Of a stretch of DNA of 64,000 bases, positions 42,808 to 51,124 are shown in pieces. The stretch spans positions 1 to 64,000 of the forward strand of contig NZ_JAHKQA010000007.1 in NCBI RefSeq assembly GCF_018860705.1, in the 5' to 3' direction. The notes beneath the pieces were generated by a model that saw only the letters and a program-made list of their open reading frames with translations, was not told the DNA's origin and ran no database searches. Made by a program: the position numbers and the translations under genes. The stretch is from Citreicella sp. C3M06 (GTDB lineage Bacteria; Pseudomonadota; Alphaproteobacteria; Rhodobacterales; Rhodobacteraceae). Every line of letters starts with the position of its first letter. Within the stretch, counting starts at the first letter, position 1.

Positions 42808-44262
42808 ATGATGGACGAACCCGGGTATGGGCAACATTTCCTGTGGCATCTCGCACGGATCGGCGCGTTGCAACCTGTCGGAACCGCCCCTGAAACATGG
42901 CAGCCCAGCCCGGCCTGGGTGGCGCTGCTGGACCACGCAAAGCCGCTCAGGATTGCGCTGATCGACAATGGGGCGGCGCTGGATCATCCCAACCTGCAAG
43001 AGCCGGGGCGCCCCTGTCTGCACCAGCCGATCGAATTTGCCGCCCATGTGCAGGGCACGCTCTATGCCGACGATCCCGATGCTGCCGTGCCACGGTTCGA
43101 CCGGCTGCCTGCCGCGTTGGCGCATATCGGCATCGACGATCCCGCGGCGTTCTTCGACCGCCCGCTGACGCCGCAGCTTGGCGATGCCATCCACGGCTAT
43201 CTGGCCGGAACGCTGAGCCCGGCGCGGATCGACCTGCCATCGCCCTCGGCCCGTTTCGCCGCGCATGGCACCTGCTGTGCGGGGCTGCTGGCCGGGCGGC
43301 CCGAACCCGAAGGGGCAACGCATCGCAGCCCGGTGACGCTGCCCTATTACGGGGTGAACCCGGTGGCGCAGGTGATTCCCATCGCCACGGTCTACAGCCC
43401 TGCCTACTGGCCGCTGGTGATGGGGCTGCTGTATGCCATCGACCGGGGCGCCGATGTGATCCTGATGCCGCGCGCCGCCGAAGACATGATCGCCCCCGCC
43501 GATTACCTCGCGGTCTGGGGGGAGGACGGCAAACCAAAACTCGGCGAAGACGCCGATCCGCGCGGCAACGGCAACCTGACCGACGCGGCGCGCTACGCCG
43601 ACAAGCTGCTGTTCGAAGAACTGCTGCTGAAAATCGCTGCGCATGTGCCGGTGATCCTTGCCGCCGGGAACAGCGGCCAGAGCCGTCTGGAATATCCCGC
43701 CTCTCTGGCCGCGCCGGACAATGCACTGATCACCGTGGGGGCGGTGAACAGCCTTGGCAGGATTGCTAGCTATTCCTCGGGGCAGGCAGACGGGCCGACG
43801 GTGCTTGCGCCTTCGGATGATCGTGAAGAGATTTCAAACGCCTATTTCCGCCATTCTGACACATCGTGGCGGGCGCGGCGGCTGGATCTGTCCGCTGTCG
43901 AGGGCCGGACCGATGCCGAATCCGACTATTCGCCTTACGGAGTGCTGGCGACCGACATTCCCGGACCTTACGGCTATGATGCAAGCACGACATCCGATCT
44001 CGACCTGACCGAAGATCGCCTGCCTGCCAGCGTGATCGCTGACCGGATGGGGCAGGAAAGCCTGCCGCGCGGGCTTTATACCTTGTTCGGAGGCACCTCG
44101 GCGGCATCAACCATCGTTGCGGGCATCGTCTCGCTGATCAAGGCCAGCCCAGCCGGGAAAGATCTGGATGGCCATGCCATGAAGCAGAAACTGTTGGCCA
44201 TATCGCAGGACAATGCGCCGCTTGCGCTCGACGCGCTTCAGGCCGCGGACGAGCCGGACTGA
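42808..44262 (+). CDS. Subtilisin-like (S8) serine protease, apparently non-secreted
   Basis: A 484-residue protease with all four catalytic positions of the S8 family: Asp53 (IALIDNGAALDHPNL), His153 (FAAHGTCCAGLLAG), oxyanion Asn288 (VILAAGNSG) and Ser431 (FGGTSAASTIVAGI). The last motif has SAAS where most subtilases have SMAAP. There is no signal peptide and no obvious prodomain: the Asp motif lies only about 50 residues from the start, so a cytoplasmic or co-secreted role is suggested. The insert between His and Asn is long (about 135 residues). ATG 42808 has GAAGG upstream and is 10 nt after the PAP2 stop, so it is clearly co-transcribed. Substrate unknown; the neighbouring proteins are candidates. 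Confidence 0.85.
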   Translation: MMDEPGYGQHFLWHLARIGALQPVGTAPETWQPSPAWVALLDHAKPLRIALIDNGAALDHPNLQEPGRPCLHQPIEFAAHVQGTLYADDPDAAVPRFDRLPAALAHIGIDDPAAFFDRPLTPQLGDAIHGYLAGTLSPARIDLPSPSARFAAHGTCCAGLLAGRPEPEGATHRSPVTLPYYGVNPVAQVIPIATVYSPAYWPLVMGLLYAIDRGADVILMPRAAEDMIAPADYLAVWGEDGKPKLGEDADPRGNGNLTDAARYADKLLFEELLLKIAAHVPVILAAGNSGQSRLEYPASLAAPDNALITVGAVNSLGRIASYSSGQADGPTVLAPSDDREEISNAYFRHSDTSWRARRLDLSAVEGRTDAESDYSPYGVLATDIPGPYGYDASTTSDLDLTEDRLPASVIADRMGQESLPRGLYTLFGGTSAASTIVAGIVSLIKASPAGKDLDGHAMKQKLLAISQDNAPLALDALQAADEPD

Positions 44263-44676
44263 TCGCTGCGCGGCGCCTTTGCTGCGCTGTTGTCAGACAG
44301 AGACGCAGCCTTTTGAAGGGATTGTGCGACGCTTACGGCCTCTCTGGCCCGGGCGCGCGCCTCCCGTGACCGGGCGCGCGCTTCGGCAGCGCGGTCGTTG
44401 ACAGGCGGAGCCGTGACACTCAGCGATTCCATTCGCCCCTCGGAATTTGCCCTGAACTCAAAGGAGCGTGTCGATTTAAATCGTTTGCGTCAAGAAATGG
44501 CAGCGTTCTGTCGCTTGGTTTCGGTAAAATGCGTTGCGATCAGGCGTGGGCCAAGTCGACGGGGCCGGGTCTCTTTGAGATCGCCCGAGCTCTGTCATGC
44601 GCGCCAAGGATTCCGGCGCGCACAGGTCTTGCAGTCTGGCGCGACGTCAGGGGGCGACGACGCCAGAGGCGATGGT
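44263..44676. other. Gap between protease and adenosine kinase without a recognisable gene
   Basis: About 410 nt. A 64-codon minus-strand frame (44238-44432) rich in Ala/Arg overlaps the protease 3' end but has no recognisable feature and is probably chance. The part from 44440 to 44560 is less GC-rich. No clear terminator with a T run was seen behind the protease gene, and no RNA gene. Confidence 0.5.
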
Positions 44677-45684
44677 TCAGATCAACCCCTCGCGGCGCAG
44701 CAGGGCCTTTACGTCTGCCTCGGGGCGCGGGCCCATGTGGGCGATGACCTCGGATGCGGCAACGGTGCCCATCCGGGCGCAGGTTTCCATGTCGGCGCCG
44801 GTGGCAAGCCCGTACAGAAACCCTGCGGCGAATTGATCGCCCGCGCCGGTGGCATCGATGGGCACCACCTTGGTTACCGGCACGTCGATGCGCTGGCCAT
44901 CCTTCATCACGCTGACGCCGTCGCCCGACCGGGTGCAGACCACCAGCGGGCAGACCGCCGCCACCCGCTCCAGATCCTTGTCGAGATGATCGTCCTGATA
45001 CAGCGAGCGGATCTCGGCCTCGTTGCCGATGACGTAATCCATCTCGTTGGCGATCAGGCGCAGGAAATCGTCGCGGTGACGTTCGACGCAGAACGGATCG
45101 GAAATGGCGATGCCGGCGATGCCCCCCGCGGCGCGGCATTTGCGGGCCATGCGGGTAAAGGCGTCTTTGCCCTTGGGCTTGTCGAAAAGATAGCCTTCGA
45201 GGAACACGATCTCGGCCTGCGCCGCCACGTCTTCGGACACATCCTCGGGGCCAAGCTCGGCCGAGATCCCCAGATAGGTGTTCATCGAGCGCTCGCCATC
45301 GGGCGAGACGAAGATCATGCTGCGCGAGGTCGGCAGCTCGCCGCCCACCACCGGCGGATTGACGAAATCGGTGCCGTCGCGCTCCATGCCTTCTGCGTAG
45401 AACCGCCCGAGCGCATCGTCGCGCACCCGTCCGACAAAGCCGGTGCGCAGCCCCAGCTTGCCGATCCCGGCCAGCGTGTTGGCCACCGACCCGCCCGGTG
45501 CCTGCACCCGGTTTTCCATCGCGCCGTACAGCTGTTCTGCGCGGTCGCGTTCGACCAGCTGCATGATGCCCTTCTCGATGCCCATATGGTCGAGAAAGCT
45601 GTCATCGCTGCGGCTCAGCACGTCGACGATGGCGTTGCCGATGCCGACGACCTGATATTTCTTGGTGGGGTGGGGCAGGGTCAT
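44677..45684 (-). CDS. Adenosine kinase (PfkB/ribokinase family)
   Basis: A 335-residue sugar-kinase-fold protein. The N-terminal glycine motif PGGSVANTLAGIGKLG and the C-terminal catalytic PfkB signature DATGAGDQFAAGFLYGLAT (Asp as base) are present. The sequence matches alphaproteobacterial proteins annotated as adenosine kinase, which convert adenosine to AMP. A link to AhcY, which releases adenosine, is reasonable but inferred, and some homologues may prefer other nucleosides or sugars. The ATG at 45684 overlaps the nth stop by 4 nt, so it is translated with nth; a longer frame to 45930 lies inside nth. Confidence 0.87.
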   Translation of the reverse strand: MTLPHPTKKYQVVGIGNAIVDVLSRSDDSFLDHMGIEKGIMQLVERDRAEQLYGAMENRVQAPGGSVANTLAGIGKLGLRTGFVGRVRDDALGRFYAEGMERDGTDFVNPPVVGGELPTSRSMIFVSPDGERSMNTYLGISAELGPEDVSEDVAAQAEIVFLEGYLFDKPKGKDAFTRMARKCRAAGGIAGIAISDPFCVERHRDDFLRLIANEMDYVIGNEAEIRSLYQDDHLDKDLERVAAVCPLVVCTRSGDGVSVMKDGQRIDVPVTKVVPIDATGAGDQFAAGFLYGLATGADMETCARMGTVAASEVIAHMGPRPEADVKALLRREGLI

Positions 45685-46325
45685 AGGGTCTTTTCCTCGA
45701 ACTGGCAGAGGTCGCGGATCAGGCAAGCAGGACATTTCGGCTTGCGCGCGACGCAGGTGTAGCGACCGTGCAGGATCAGCCAGTGATGGGCATGATGCTG
45801 GAAATCCACGGGAATATTGTCTTCGATGGCGCGCTCGGTGGCGACGACATCCTTGCCGGGGCAGATGCCGCTGCGGTTGCCGACGCGAAAGATATGCGTA
45901 TCGACCGCCTGCGCCGGGTAATGCCACCACATGTTGAGCACCACATTGGCGGTCTTGCGCCCAACGCCGGGCAAGCTTTCCAGCGCGGCGCGCGAGCAGG
46001 GCACTTCGCCGTCGTAATCGTCGACAAGGATCTGGCTCAGCTTGATGACGTTCTTGGCCTTGTTGCGGAACAGGCCGATGGTCTTGATATGCTCGGTCAC
46101 GCCGTCCAGCCCGAGGGCCAGCATCTTTGCGGGGGTATCGGCGATCTCGAACAGCTTCGCCGTGGCCTTGTTGACTCCGGCGTCGGTTGCCTGCGCCGAC
46201 AGCGCCACGGCGACAACCAGCGTATAGGCGTTGACGTGATGCAGCTCGCCTTTTGGTTCGGGTTCCGCCGTCTGAAAGCGGGTGAAGATCTCCCGCAGGG
46301 TATGATAATCGAGCTGTTTTGCCAT
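45681..46325 (-). CDS. nth: Endonuclease III (DNA glycosylase/AP lyase)
   Basis: A 214-residue base-excision repair enzyme removing oxidised pyrimidines. The helix-hairpin-helix LPGVGRKTANVVLN carries the catalytic lysine, the catalytic aspartate is in AVDTHIFRVGNR, and the iron-sulfur loop has four cysteines in the C-terminal C-x6-C-x2-C-x5-C arrangement (CVARKPKCPACLIRDLC). ATG 46325 fits the family N-terminus; twelve extra upstream codons are not conserved. It is the first gene of nth - adenosine kinase, and divergent from the Ada-like gene. Confidence 0.96.
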   Translation of the reverse strand: MAKQLDYHTLREIFTRFQTAEPEPKGELHHVNAYTLVVAVALSAQATDAGVNKATAKLFEIADTPAKMLALGLDGVTEHIKTIGLFRNKAKNVIKLSQILVDDYDGEVPCSRAALESLPGVGRKTANVVLNMWWHYPAQAVDTHIFRVGNRSGICPGKDVVATERAIEDNIPVDFQHHAHHWLILHGRYTCVARKPKCPACLIRDLCQFEEKTL

Positions 46326-46467
46326 CTGTCCGGATATGCCGGGCAAACGCGGTCCGGGCAAGCAGTTAGCGTTGCGGGCGAGGGGCTGGCCTTGAAACCG
46401 CAGGATCCGGGTCGCGCGGCGGCCTCGGTCAGGCTACTGCTGTGTCACGCAGAACGGAGCCGGACAG

Positions 46468-47304
46468 ATGCAGCAGGACGCCCAAGGCTATCATTTCGAT
46501 TTCATGCGCCGCGCCATCGCCGAGGTCGACGCAGCCGGCCCCGGCGTATCGCTTGAGGCGCTGGCGGGGCGGCTGAACATGAGCCCGGCGCATTTCCAGC
46601 GGGTGTTCTCGCGCTGGGCCGGGGTGTCGCCGAAACGCTTCCAGCAATACCTTGCGCTGGGTCACGCCAAGGCGCTGCTGGACGAGCGGTTCACCACGCT
46701 TGAGACAGCGCATGAGGCCGGGCTGTCCGGCACCGGACGCCTGCACGATCTGTTCCTGCGCTGGGAGGCGATGAGCCCGGGCGAGTATTCCAGAGGCGGT
46801 GACGGGCTGGTGATCCGCTGGGGCTGGTTCGACAGCCCGTTTGGACCGGCGCTGATGATGGGCACCGACAAGGGGCTGTGCGGCATCGCCTTTTCCGCCG
46901 AATCCGGTGAGGCGGAGGCGATGCGCGATCTGCGCGCCCGCTGGCCGGCGGCGCGCTACGTCGAAGATCCCGCCATGCTGGCGGACTGGACCGCCGCCGC
47001 CTTCGGGCAGGCTCAGGGCGATGTGCCACTGTTCCTGATCGGCGCGCCGTTCCAGATCAAGGTGTGGGAGGCACTGATGCGCATCCCGTCCGGCCATGTC
47101 ACCAGCTATTCCGAAATCGCCAAGGCCATCGGAAACCCGCGCGCCGTGCGGGCGGTGGGCACGGCGGTCGGGCGCAACCCGATCTCGCTGCTGATCCCTT
47201 GCCACCGGGCGCTGCGCAAATCGGGCGGCTTGGGGGGCTATCACTGGGGGCTGCCGGTCAAGCGGGCGATCCTTGCGTGGGAATCGGCGCGGCTCGAGGC
47301 GTGA
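46468..47304 (+). CDS. AraC-HTH / O6-methylguanine-DNA methyltransferase fusion (short Ada)
   Basis: A 278-residue protein: an AraC-type helix-turn-helix at residues about 10-105 (LEALAGRLNMSPAHFQRVFS) and a C-terminal methyltransferase domain whose acceptor Cys245 lies in LLIPCHRALRKSG, with the conserved PRAVRAVGTAVGRNP upstream. The N-terminal Ada zinc domain, whose Cys senses methylphosphotriesters, is missing. It can therefore repair O6-methylguanine by suicidal alkyl transfer, but whether it still activates transcription is unclear. ATG 46468 follows GGAG. A 9-bp inverted repeat (47304-47351, no T run) follows the stop. Confidence 0.88.
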   Translation: MQQDAQGYHFDFMRRAIAEVDAAGPGVSLEALAGRLNMSPAHFQRVFSRWAGVSPKRFQQYLALGHAKALLDERFTTLETAHEAGLSGTGRLHDLFLRWEAMSPGEYSRGGDGLVIRWGWFDSPFGPALMMGTDKGLCGIAFSAESGEAEAMRDLRARWPAARYVEDPAMLADWTAAAFGQAQGDVPLFLIGAPFQIKVWEALMRIPSGHVTSYSEIAKAIGNPRAVRAVGTAVGRNPISLLIPCHRALRKSGGLGGYHWGLPVKRAILAWESARLEA

Positions 47305-47444
47305 CATCGGCGTGAGAGTTGTTGCGGGATGCGCAGACTCCCGCCGATGTGATCGCATAACCGTGGTTGGCGCTGGTAAACGGCAGGCTATAACCCACGC
47401 AGACCCCGACTCTGGGGACTGCATACCATGAGGAGAGGCTTTTC

Positions 47445-48113
47445 ATGATCCGGGCAACCAAACCGATTTTCCTGACGCTCACCGCCGCGCTGGCGCTGGC
47501 GGCCTGTAGCGATATTACGCTGATCGACGACAGCGATCCCAACGCACGCGCCAAGTCGGGTGCGGTGATCGGCGCGCTGGGCGGGGCCGCGGCAGGCCGC
47601 ATTCTGGGCGGCAACAACAATGACACCGTCAAGAACACCCTCGTTGGCGCTGCCGTCGGCGCGGCGGCGGGCGGCCTGATCGGCAACAACCTCGACAAGC
47701 AGGAAGCCGCGCTGCGACAGCAGCTGGGCAACAATGTCGGGATCAACAACACCGGCGACCGGCTGATCGTGACCCTGCCGCAGGACATCCTGTTCGCCAC
47801 CGACAGTGCATCGCTGCGCCCCGACCTTCAGGCCGACCTGCACACCGTGGGCCGCTCGCTGCTGGAATATCCCAACACCACGGTGCAGGTCATCGGCCAC
47901 ACCGACAGCGATGGTGATGCGGGCTACAACCAGCAGCTCTCGCAGCGCCGGGCGCAGTCCGTGGCTTCGGTGCTGATGTCCGAAGGCGTGCCGTCCTACC
48001 GCATCCAGTCGATCGGACGCGGCGAAAACCAGCCCATCGCGTCGAACCTGACCGCAGAGGGCAAGCAGCAGAACCGCCGGGTCGAAATCGTGATCCTGCC
48101 GAACGCCAGCTAA
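47445..48113 (+). CDS. OmpA-family lipoprotein (YiaD-like)
   Basis: A 222-residue outer-membrane lipoprotein. The lipobox LALAAC puts the acylated cysteine at residue 21. Glycine-zipper repeats (GAVIGALGGAAAGRILGG; GAAVGAAAGGLIGNN) follow, then a C-terminal OmpA domain that binds peptidoglycan (VIGHTDSDGDAGYNQQLSQR and RRVEIVILP, with the Asp and Arg used to grip diaminopimelate). Acts as a wall-to-membrane tether; the glycine zipper resembles YiaD/YMGG proteins. ATG 47445 has AGGAGAGG upstream. Monocistronic with its own terminator. Confidence 0.93.
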   Translation: MIRATKPIFLTLTAALALAACSDITLIDDSDPNARAKSGAVIGALGGAAAGRILGGNNNDTVKNTLVGAAVGAAAGGLIGNNLDKQEAALRQQLGNNVGINNTGDRLIVTLPQDILFATDSASLRPDLQADLHTVGRSLLEYPNTTVQVIGHTDSDGDAGYNQQLSQRRAQSVASVLMSEGVPSYRIQSIGRGENQPIASNLTAEGKQQNRRVEIVILPNAS

Positions 48114-48136
48114 GCCTTTCAGGTCTCGCTGACATG

Positions 48137-48167
48137 ACGCGCCGCGGCCCACCCGCGGCGCGTTTTT
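48137..48167 (+). terminator. Terminator of the OmpA-family lipoprotein gene
   Basis: 11-bp GC-rich stem, acgcgccgcgg (48137-48147) with ccgcggcgcgt (48153-48163), a 5-nt loop, and TTTTT following, 23 nt after the stop. Confidence 0.9.
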
Positions 48168-48268
48168 GCATTCCGGACGCATCGCCCTAGCGATACCGTA
48201 GGCCTGTGCCCTTGCGGGCAGGCAGAAAGGCTGCAAGGGCAGACAGGTGGCGGTATCTGGCGTAAACG

Positions 48269-48296
48269 AAAAACCCCCGGCGCAAGGGCCGGGGGT
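48269..48296 (-). terminator. Terminator of the ExoY-like sugar transferase gene
   Basis: 9-bp stem acccccggc (48273-48281) with gccgggggt (48288-48296); on the minus strand it ends in TTTTT. It lies about 28 nt after the sugar transferase stop codon. Confidence 0.88.
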
Positions 48297-48323
48297 CTGT
48301 CGCGAGCTTTGAAGAGAGAGAGT

Positions 48324-49013
48324 TCAGCAGCCGGTGCCGTGCAGAACGACGCGGAAGGTTTTTGCGATCACCGACAGGTCGGTGCCAAGCGACACCTGAC
48401 GCAGGTAATCAGTGTCGAACCCGGCCCGTTCGGCAAAGCTCGATTCATTGCGGACAGAGATCTGCCAGAAGCCGGTGATGCCAGGGCGCAGCGCGTAATA
48501 GGCGGTGCCCGGATACAACTCCTGCTGCGACACCAGCATCGGGCGCGGGCCGACAAGGCTCATGTCGCCGCGCAGCACGTTGAACAGCTGCGGCAACTCG
48601 TCCAGAGATGTCTTGCGGATGATGCGACCAACCACTGTGATGCGCGGGTCGTTGCGAAGCTTCTGGTTGCGGTCCCATTCGGCACGGGCGGCAGGATCCG
48701 AGGCCAGATGCGCCTCCAGCCGCGATTCCGCATCGGCGACCATCGAGCGCAGCTTCCACATGTAGAAGATCCGGCCATGACGCCCGACCCGCTTTTGCAG
48801 GAAGAACGGCGACTTGCCATCAAGCGCGATCAGGGCTGCCAGAACCAGCGTCACCAGAACAACGGGCACGGCCCCAAGAAGCACGATGGCGACATCAAGG
48901 CTTCGCTTGCCGAAGTCGCGGTAAAACTGCGCACGCGGCGCCTTGAGCAGCGTGTCTTCAATCAGCCTGTCGAATTCGGCCGTGATGACCGGTTGTCGAA
49001 TATGCAGTGTCAA
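48324..49013 (-). CDS. Initiating sugar phosphate transferase (ExoY/WbaP-like)
   Basis: A 229-residue bacterial sugar transferase (PF02397) that moves the first sugar phosphate onto undecaprenyl phosphate to begin a surface polysaccharide. One membrane segment (about residues 38-63) precedes the cytoplasmic catalytic part with FFLQKRVGRHGRIFYMWKLR, KTSLDELPQLFNVLRGDMSL, VGPRP and LRPGITGFWQISVRN. Length corresponds to short ExoY-type enzymes. The gene lies alone behind a long AT-richer leader, about 5 kb from the glycan cluster at 53.8-64 kb, and could supply its first step. Sugar specificity (galactose or other) is not predictable. Confidence 0.92.
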   Translation of the reverse strand: MTLHIRQPVITAEFDRLIEDTLLKAPRAQFYRDFGKRSLDVAIVLLGAVPVVLVTLVLAALIALDGKSPFFLQKRVGRHGRIFYMWKLRSMVADAESRLEAHLASDPAARAEWDRNQKLRNDPRITVVGRIIRKTSLDELPQLFNVLRGDMSLVGPRPMLVSQQELYPGTAYYALRPGITGFWQISVRNESSFAERAGFDTDYLRQVSLGTDLSVIAKTFRVVLHGTGC

Positions 49014-49900
49014 CGTGACCTCCTAGAGGTTTTGCATCGACGGGAAACGGAAAGGGCCTGCGCCTCCGGGTCTCTTCCAGAAAAACAGCCGAGCGCATGG
49101 TTCGGCCAAAGCCGGGCTCAGGTTTATCCTCTGGAGAGGTCGGGGATTTCCGACAATGCGCCGGTCAAGATTGCAGTGAACTCGCCATAAGCTCCCGAGT
49201 GATGGCACCAACCCCCCGGTGCCGTTGTGATAATCAAGTTCTGTGACCGGAATGTGTTCATTCGTTCCACTTTTATGTTTATGCGCCGCGACTTCGCTGG
49301 GGTCAACCGACGCTTTTATGAACAGCTTATGGTTGTTCTTTGCGGGCAGATGTAAATCCGCGGTTAACCTATTTTAAATGAATAGCCGCCTCCCAATACC
49401 GGGTGTTTGAATAGAATCGTCCGCCATGCTTTCGGAGCCGGGCTGTCTTTGGGTGGAAACAATACCGGTGCCAAAACCGGCAAATTCATGCTGCAGCGCG
49501 GAAAAATCTGGGCTCGGGGCGGCGGAGAGCGGTCAGATACGAGCCTCGGCGGGGGCCGGTCGAGCCGGGGTGGAAACAATCCGGCCACCGTATCTTCGTT
49601 GCGCGGACGCGGCCCGATCGCCTGTTACGCCGAGTGGATCGCAAGCGCTGCCGGTTGATCGACACGCTCCGCGAGAACATAGTCGATAACGAAATGTTAC
49701 AGGCGGAGATAATCCGTGATGGGCTGTGCCTAAGTGATGACCACCGACTGCCCAGCTTTCGCCTAACTCGGGTCGAATCGCGCCACATTGCGTCGACGGA
49801 TCGCTCGATTGAGACATGGTTTCCGAATCCTTTCCCCGGCTTTTGGTTGCATGAGTCGTGCAGCCTGCATATCTCGGTGCGGCAACTTGGGGCGGCGTGC
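49014..49900. other. Long intergenic region between the sugar transferase and RNase D genes
   Basis: About 890 nt without a gene I can support. The section 49200-49420 is noticeably AT-richer than its neighbours (e.g. tattttaaatgaatagccgc near 49369-49388), as expected for promoters of both divergent genes. A 13-nt direct repeat gggtggaaacaat occurs at 49451-49463 and 49568-49580. The frame upstream of the RNase D start is open but not conserved with that family. No tRNA or convincing terminator was seen. Confidence 0.5.
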
Positions 49901-50515
49901 ATGGCCATACATCTTCACAGGCAGGATCTGCCAGACACGCTGGACCTCGGGCCGGTCGTCGCCATCGACTGCGAGACGATGGGGCTCGACCCGCGTCGCG
50001 ACCGGCTGTGCGTCGTGCAGCTTTCGGCGGGCGACGGCGATGCGCATCTTGTCCAGATCGCCCGCGGCCAGACCGAGGCCCCGAACCTGTGCCGCCTGCT
50101 GGCCGATGCGCAGGTTCTCAAGCTGTTCCATTACGGGCGTTTCGATATCGCCGCGATGTATCATGCCTTTGGCACGCTGGCGCAGCCGGTCTGGTGCACC
50201 AAGATCGCCAGCCGTCTGGTGCGCACCTATACTGATCGTCACGGGCTGCGGAACCTGACGCAGGAGTTGCTGGGCGTCGATATTTCGAAACAGCAGCAAT
50301 CCAGCGACTGGGGCGCGGCGGAGCTGAGCAAGGCGCAGCTTGATTATGCCGCATCGGACGTGCTGCACCTTCACCGCCTGCGCGAGGTTCTGATCGCCCG
50401 GCTCGAGCGCGAGGGGCGCAGCGACATGGCGCAGTCCTGTTTCGACTTCCTGCCGATGCGGGCGCGGCTCGACCTTGCGGGCTGGGCCGACACCGACATC
50501 TTTGCGCATAGCTGA
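49901..50515 (+). CDS. RNase D-like 3'-5' exoribonuclease (single domain)
   Basis: A 204-residue DEDDy exonuclease. The acidic residues are visible in VVAIDCETMGLD (Asp, Glu), LFHYGRFDIAAM (Asp) and LDYAASDVLHLHRLRE (Tyr and Asp). It lacks the C-terminal HRDC domains of E. coli RNase D, a short form that is usual in alphaproteobacteria. ATG 49901 starts at the conserved N-terminus; the open frame to 49634 is not conserved. lptC starts 4 nt after its stop, so it heads the rnd-like - lptC - lptA - lptB unit, a gene order known in Rhodobacterales. Confidence 0.92.
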   Translation: MAIHLHRQDLPDTLDLGPVVAIDCETMGLDPRRDRLCVVQLSAGDGDAHLVQIARGQTEAPNLCRLLADAQVLKLFHYGRFDIAAMYHAFGTLAQPVWCTKIASRLVRTYTDRHGLRNLTQELLGVDISKQQQSSDWGAAELSKAQLDYAASDVLHLHRLREVLIARLEREGRSDMAQSCFDFLPMRARLDLAGWADTDIFAHS

Positions 50516-50518
50516 GCC

Positions 50519-51124
50519 ATGGTCCGGCGCGGAGATTCCTACACGCGGCTGATTGGCTGGTTGAAGCTGCTGCTGCCGCTGGTCGCGCTGGTGATGCTGT
50601 CGACGCTGTTCCTGCTGCCGCGCGGCAGCGCGCCGGTGAGCACACTGCCGGTGGTCGAGGGCGATGCCCCCTCGGGCGCCCGCGAACAGATCGTTGCACC
50701 TGTGTATATCGGCACCACGCAAGACGGCGACCAGCTGCGCTTTACCGCCGACACGGTCGAACCGCTTGGGGATGAGGCGCAGCAGATGCTGGCGAACCGG
50801 CTCGACGCACAGCTCGACATGGCCGATGGCAGCAGCCTTGCCCTGCGCGCCCAAGAGGCCCGCATCGACAGCGGCGCCATGACCGCAGACCTGCAAGGCG
50901 CGGTGCGGATCGAAAGCTCGACCGGCTATGTCATGGACACCGAGCACATGGTGAGCGCCATCGACCGCATCGGTGCACAGACGCTGGCCCCGGTCAGCGG
51001 CACCGGTCCGGCGGGGCGTTTCACCGCAGGAAAGCTGGTGATCGCGTCGGATGCGAGCACAGGCGATGTGCAACTGCTTTTCACCGGCGGCATAAAGCTG
51101 GTATATGACCCGCAAGATCCATGA
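50519..51124 (+). CDS. lptC: LPS export ABC transporter periplasmic protein LptC
   Basis: A 201-residue bitopic protein: one N-terminal transmembrane helix (about residues 14-33, LKLLLPLVALVMLSTLFLL) and a periplasmic beta-jellyroll that passes LPS from LptBFG to LptA. Sequence conservation is low, but length, topology, beta-rich pattern (RFTADTVEPLGDEAQQMLAN; GAVRIESSTGYVMDTEH) and overlap with lptA identify it. The start is 4 nt after the RNase D-like gene; the stop overlaps lptA by 4 nt. Confidence 0.9.
   Translation: MVRRGDSYTRLIGWLKLLLPLVALVMLSTLFLLPRGSAPVSTLPVVEGDAPSGAREQIVAPVYIGTTQDGDQLRFTADTVEPLGDEAQQMLANRLDAQLDMADGSSLALRAQEARIDSGAMTADLQGAVRIESSTGYVMDTEHMVSAIDRIGAQTLAPVSGTGPAGRFTAGKLVIASDASTGDVQLLFTGGIKLVYDPQDP

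Noticed and set aside
44238-44432. 64-codon minus-strand frame after the protease gene
   Set aside because: Ala/Arg-rich, overlaps the protease 3' end, no ribosome-binding site or family resemblance.
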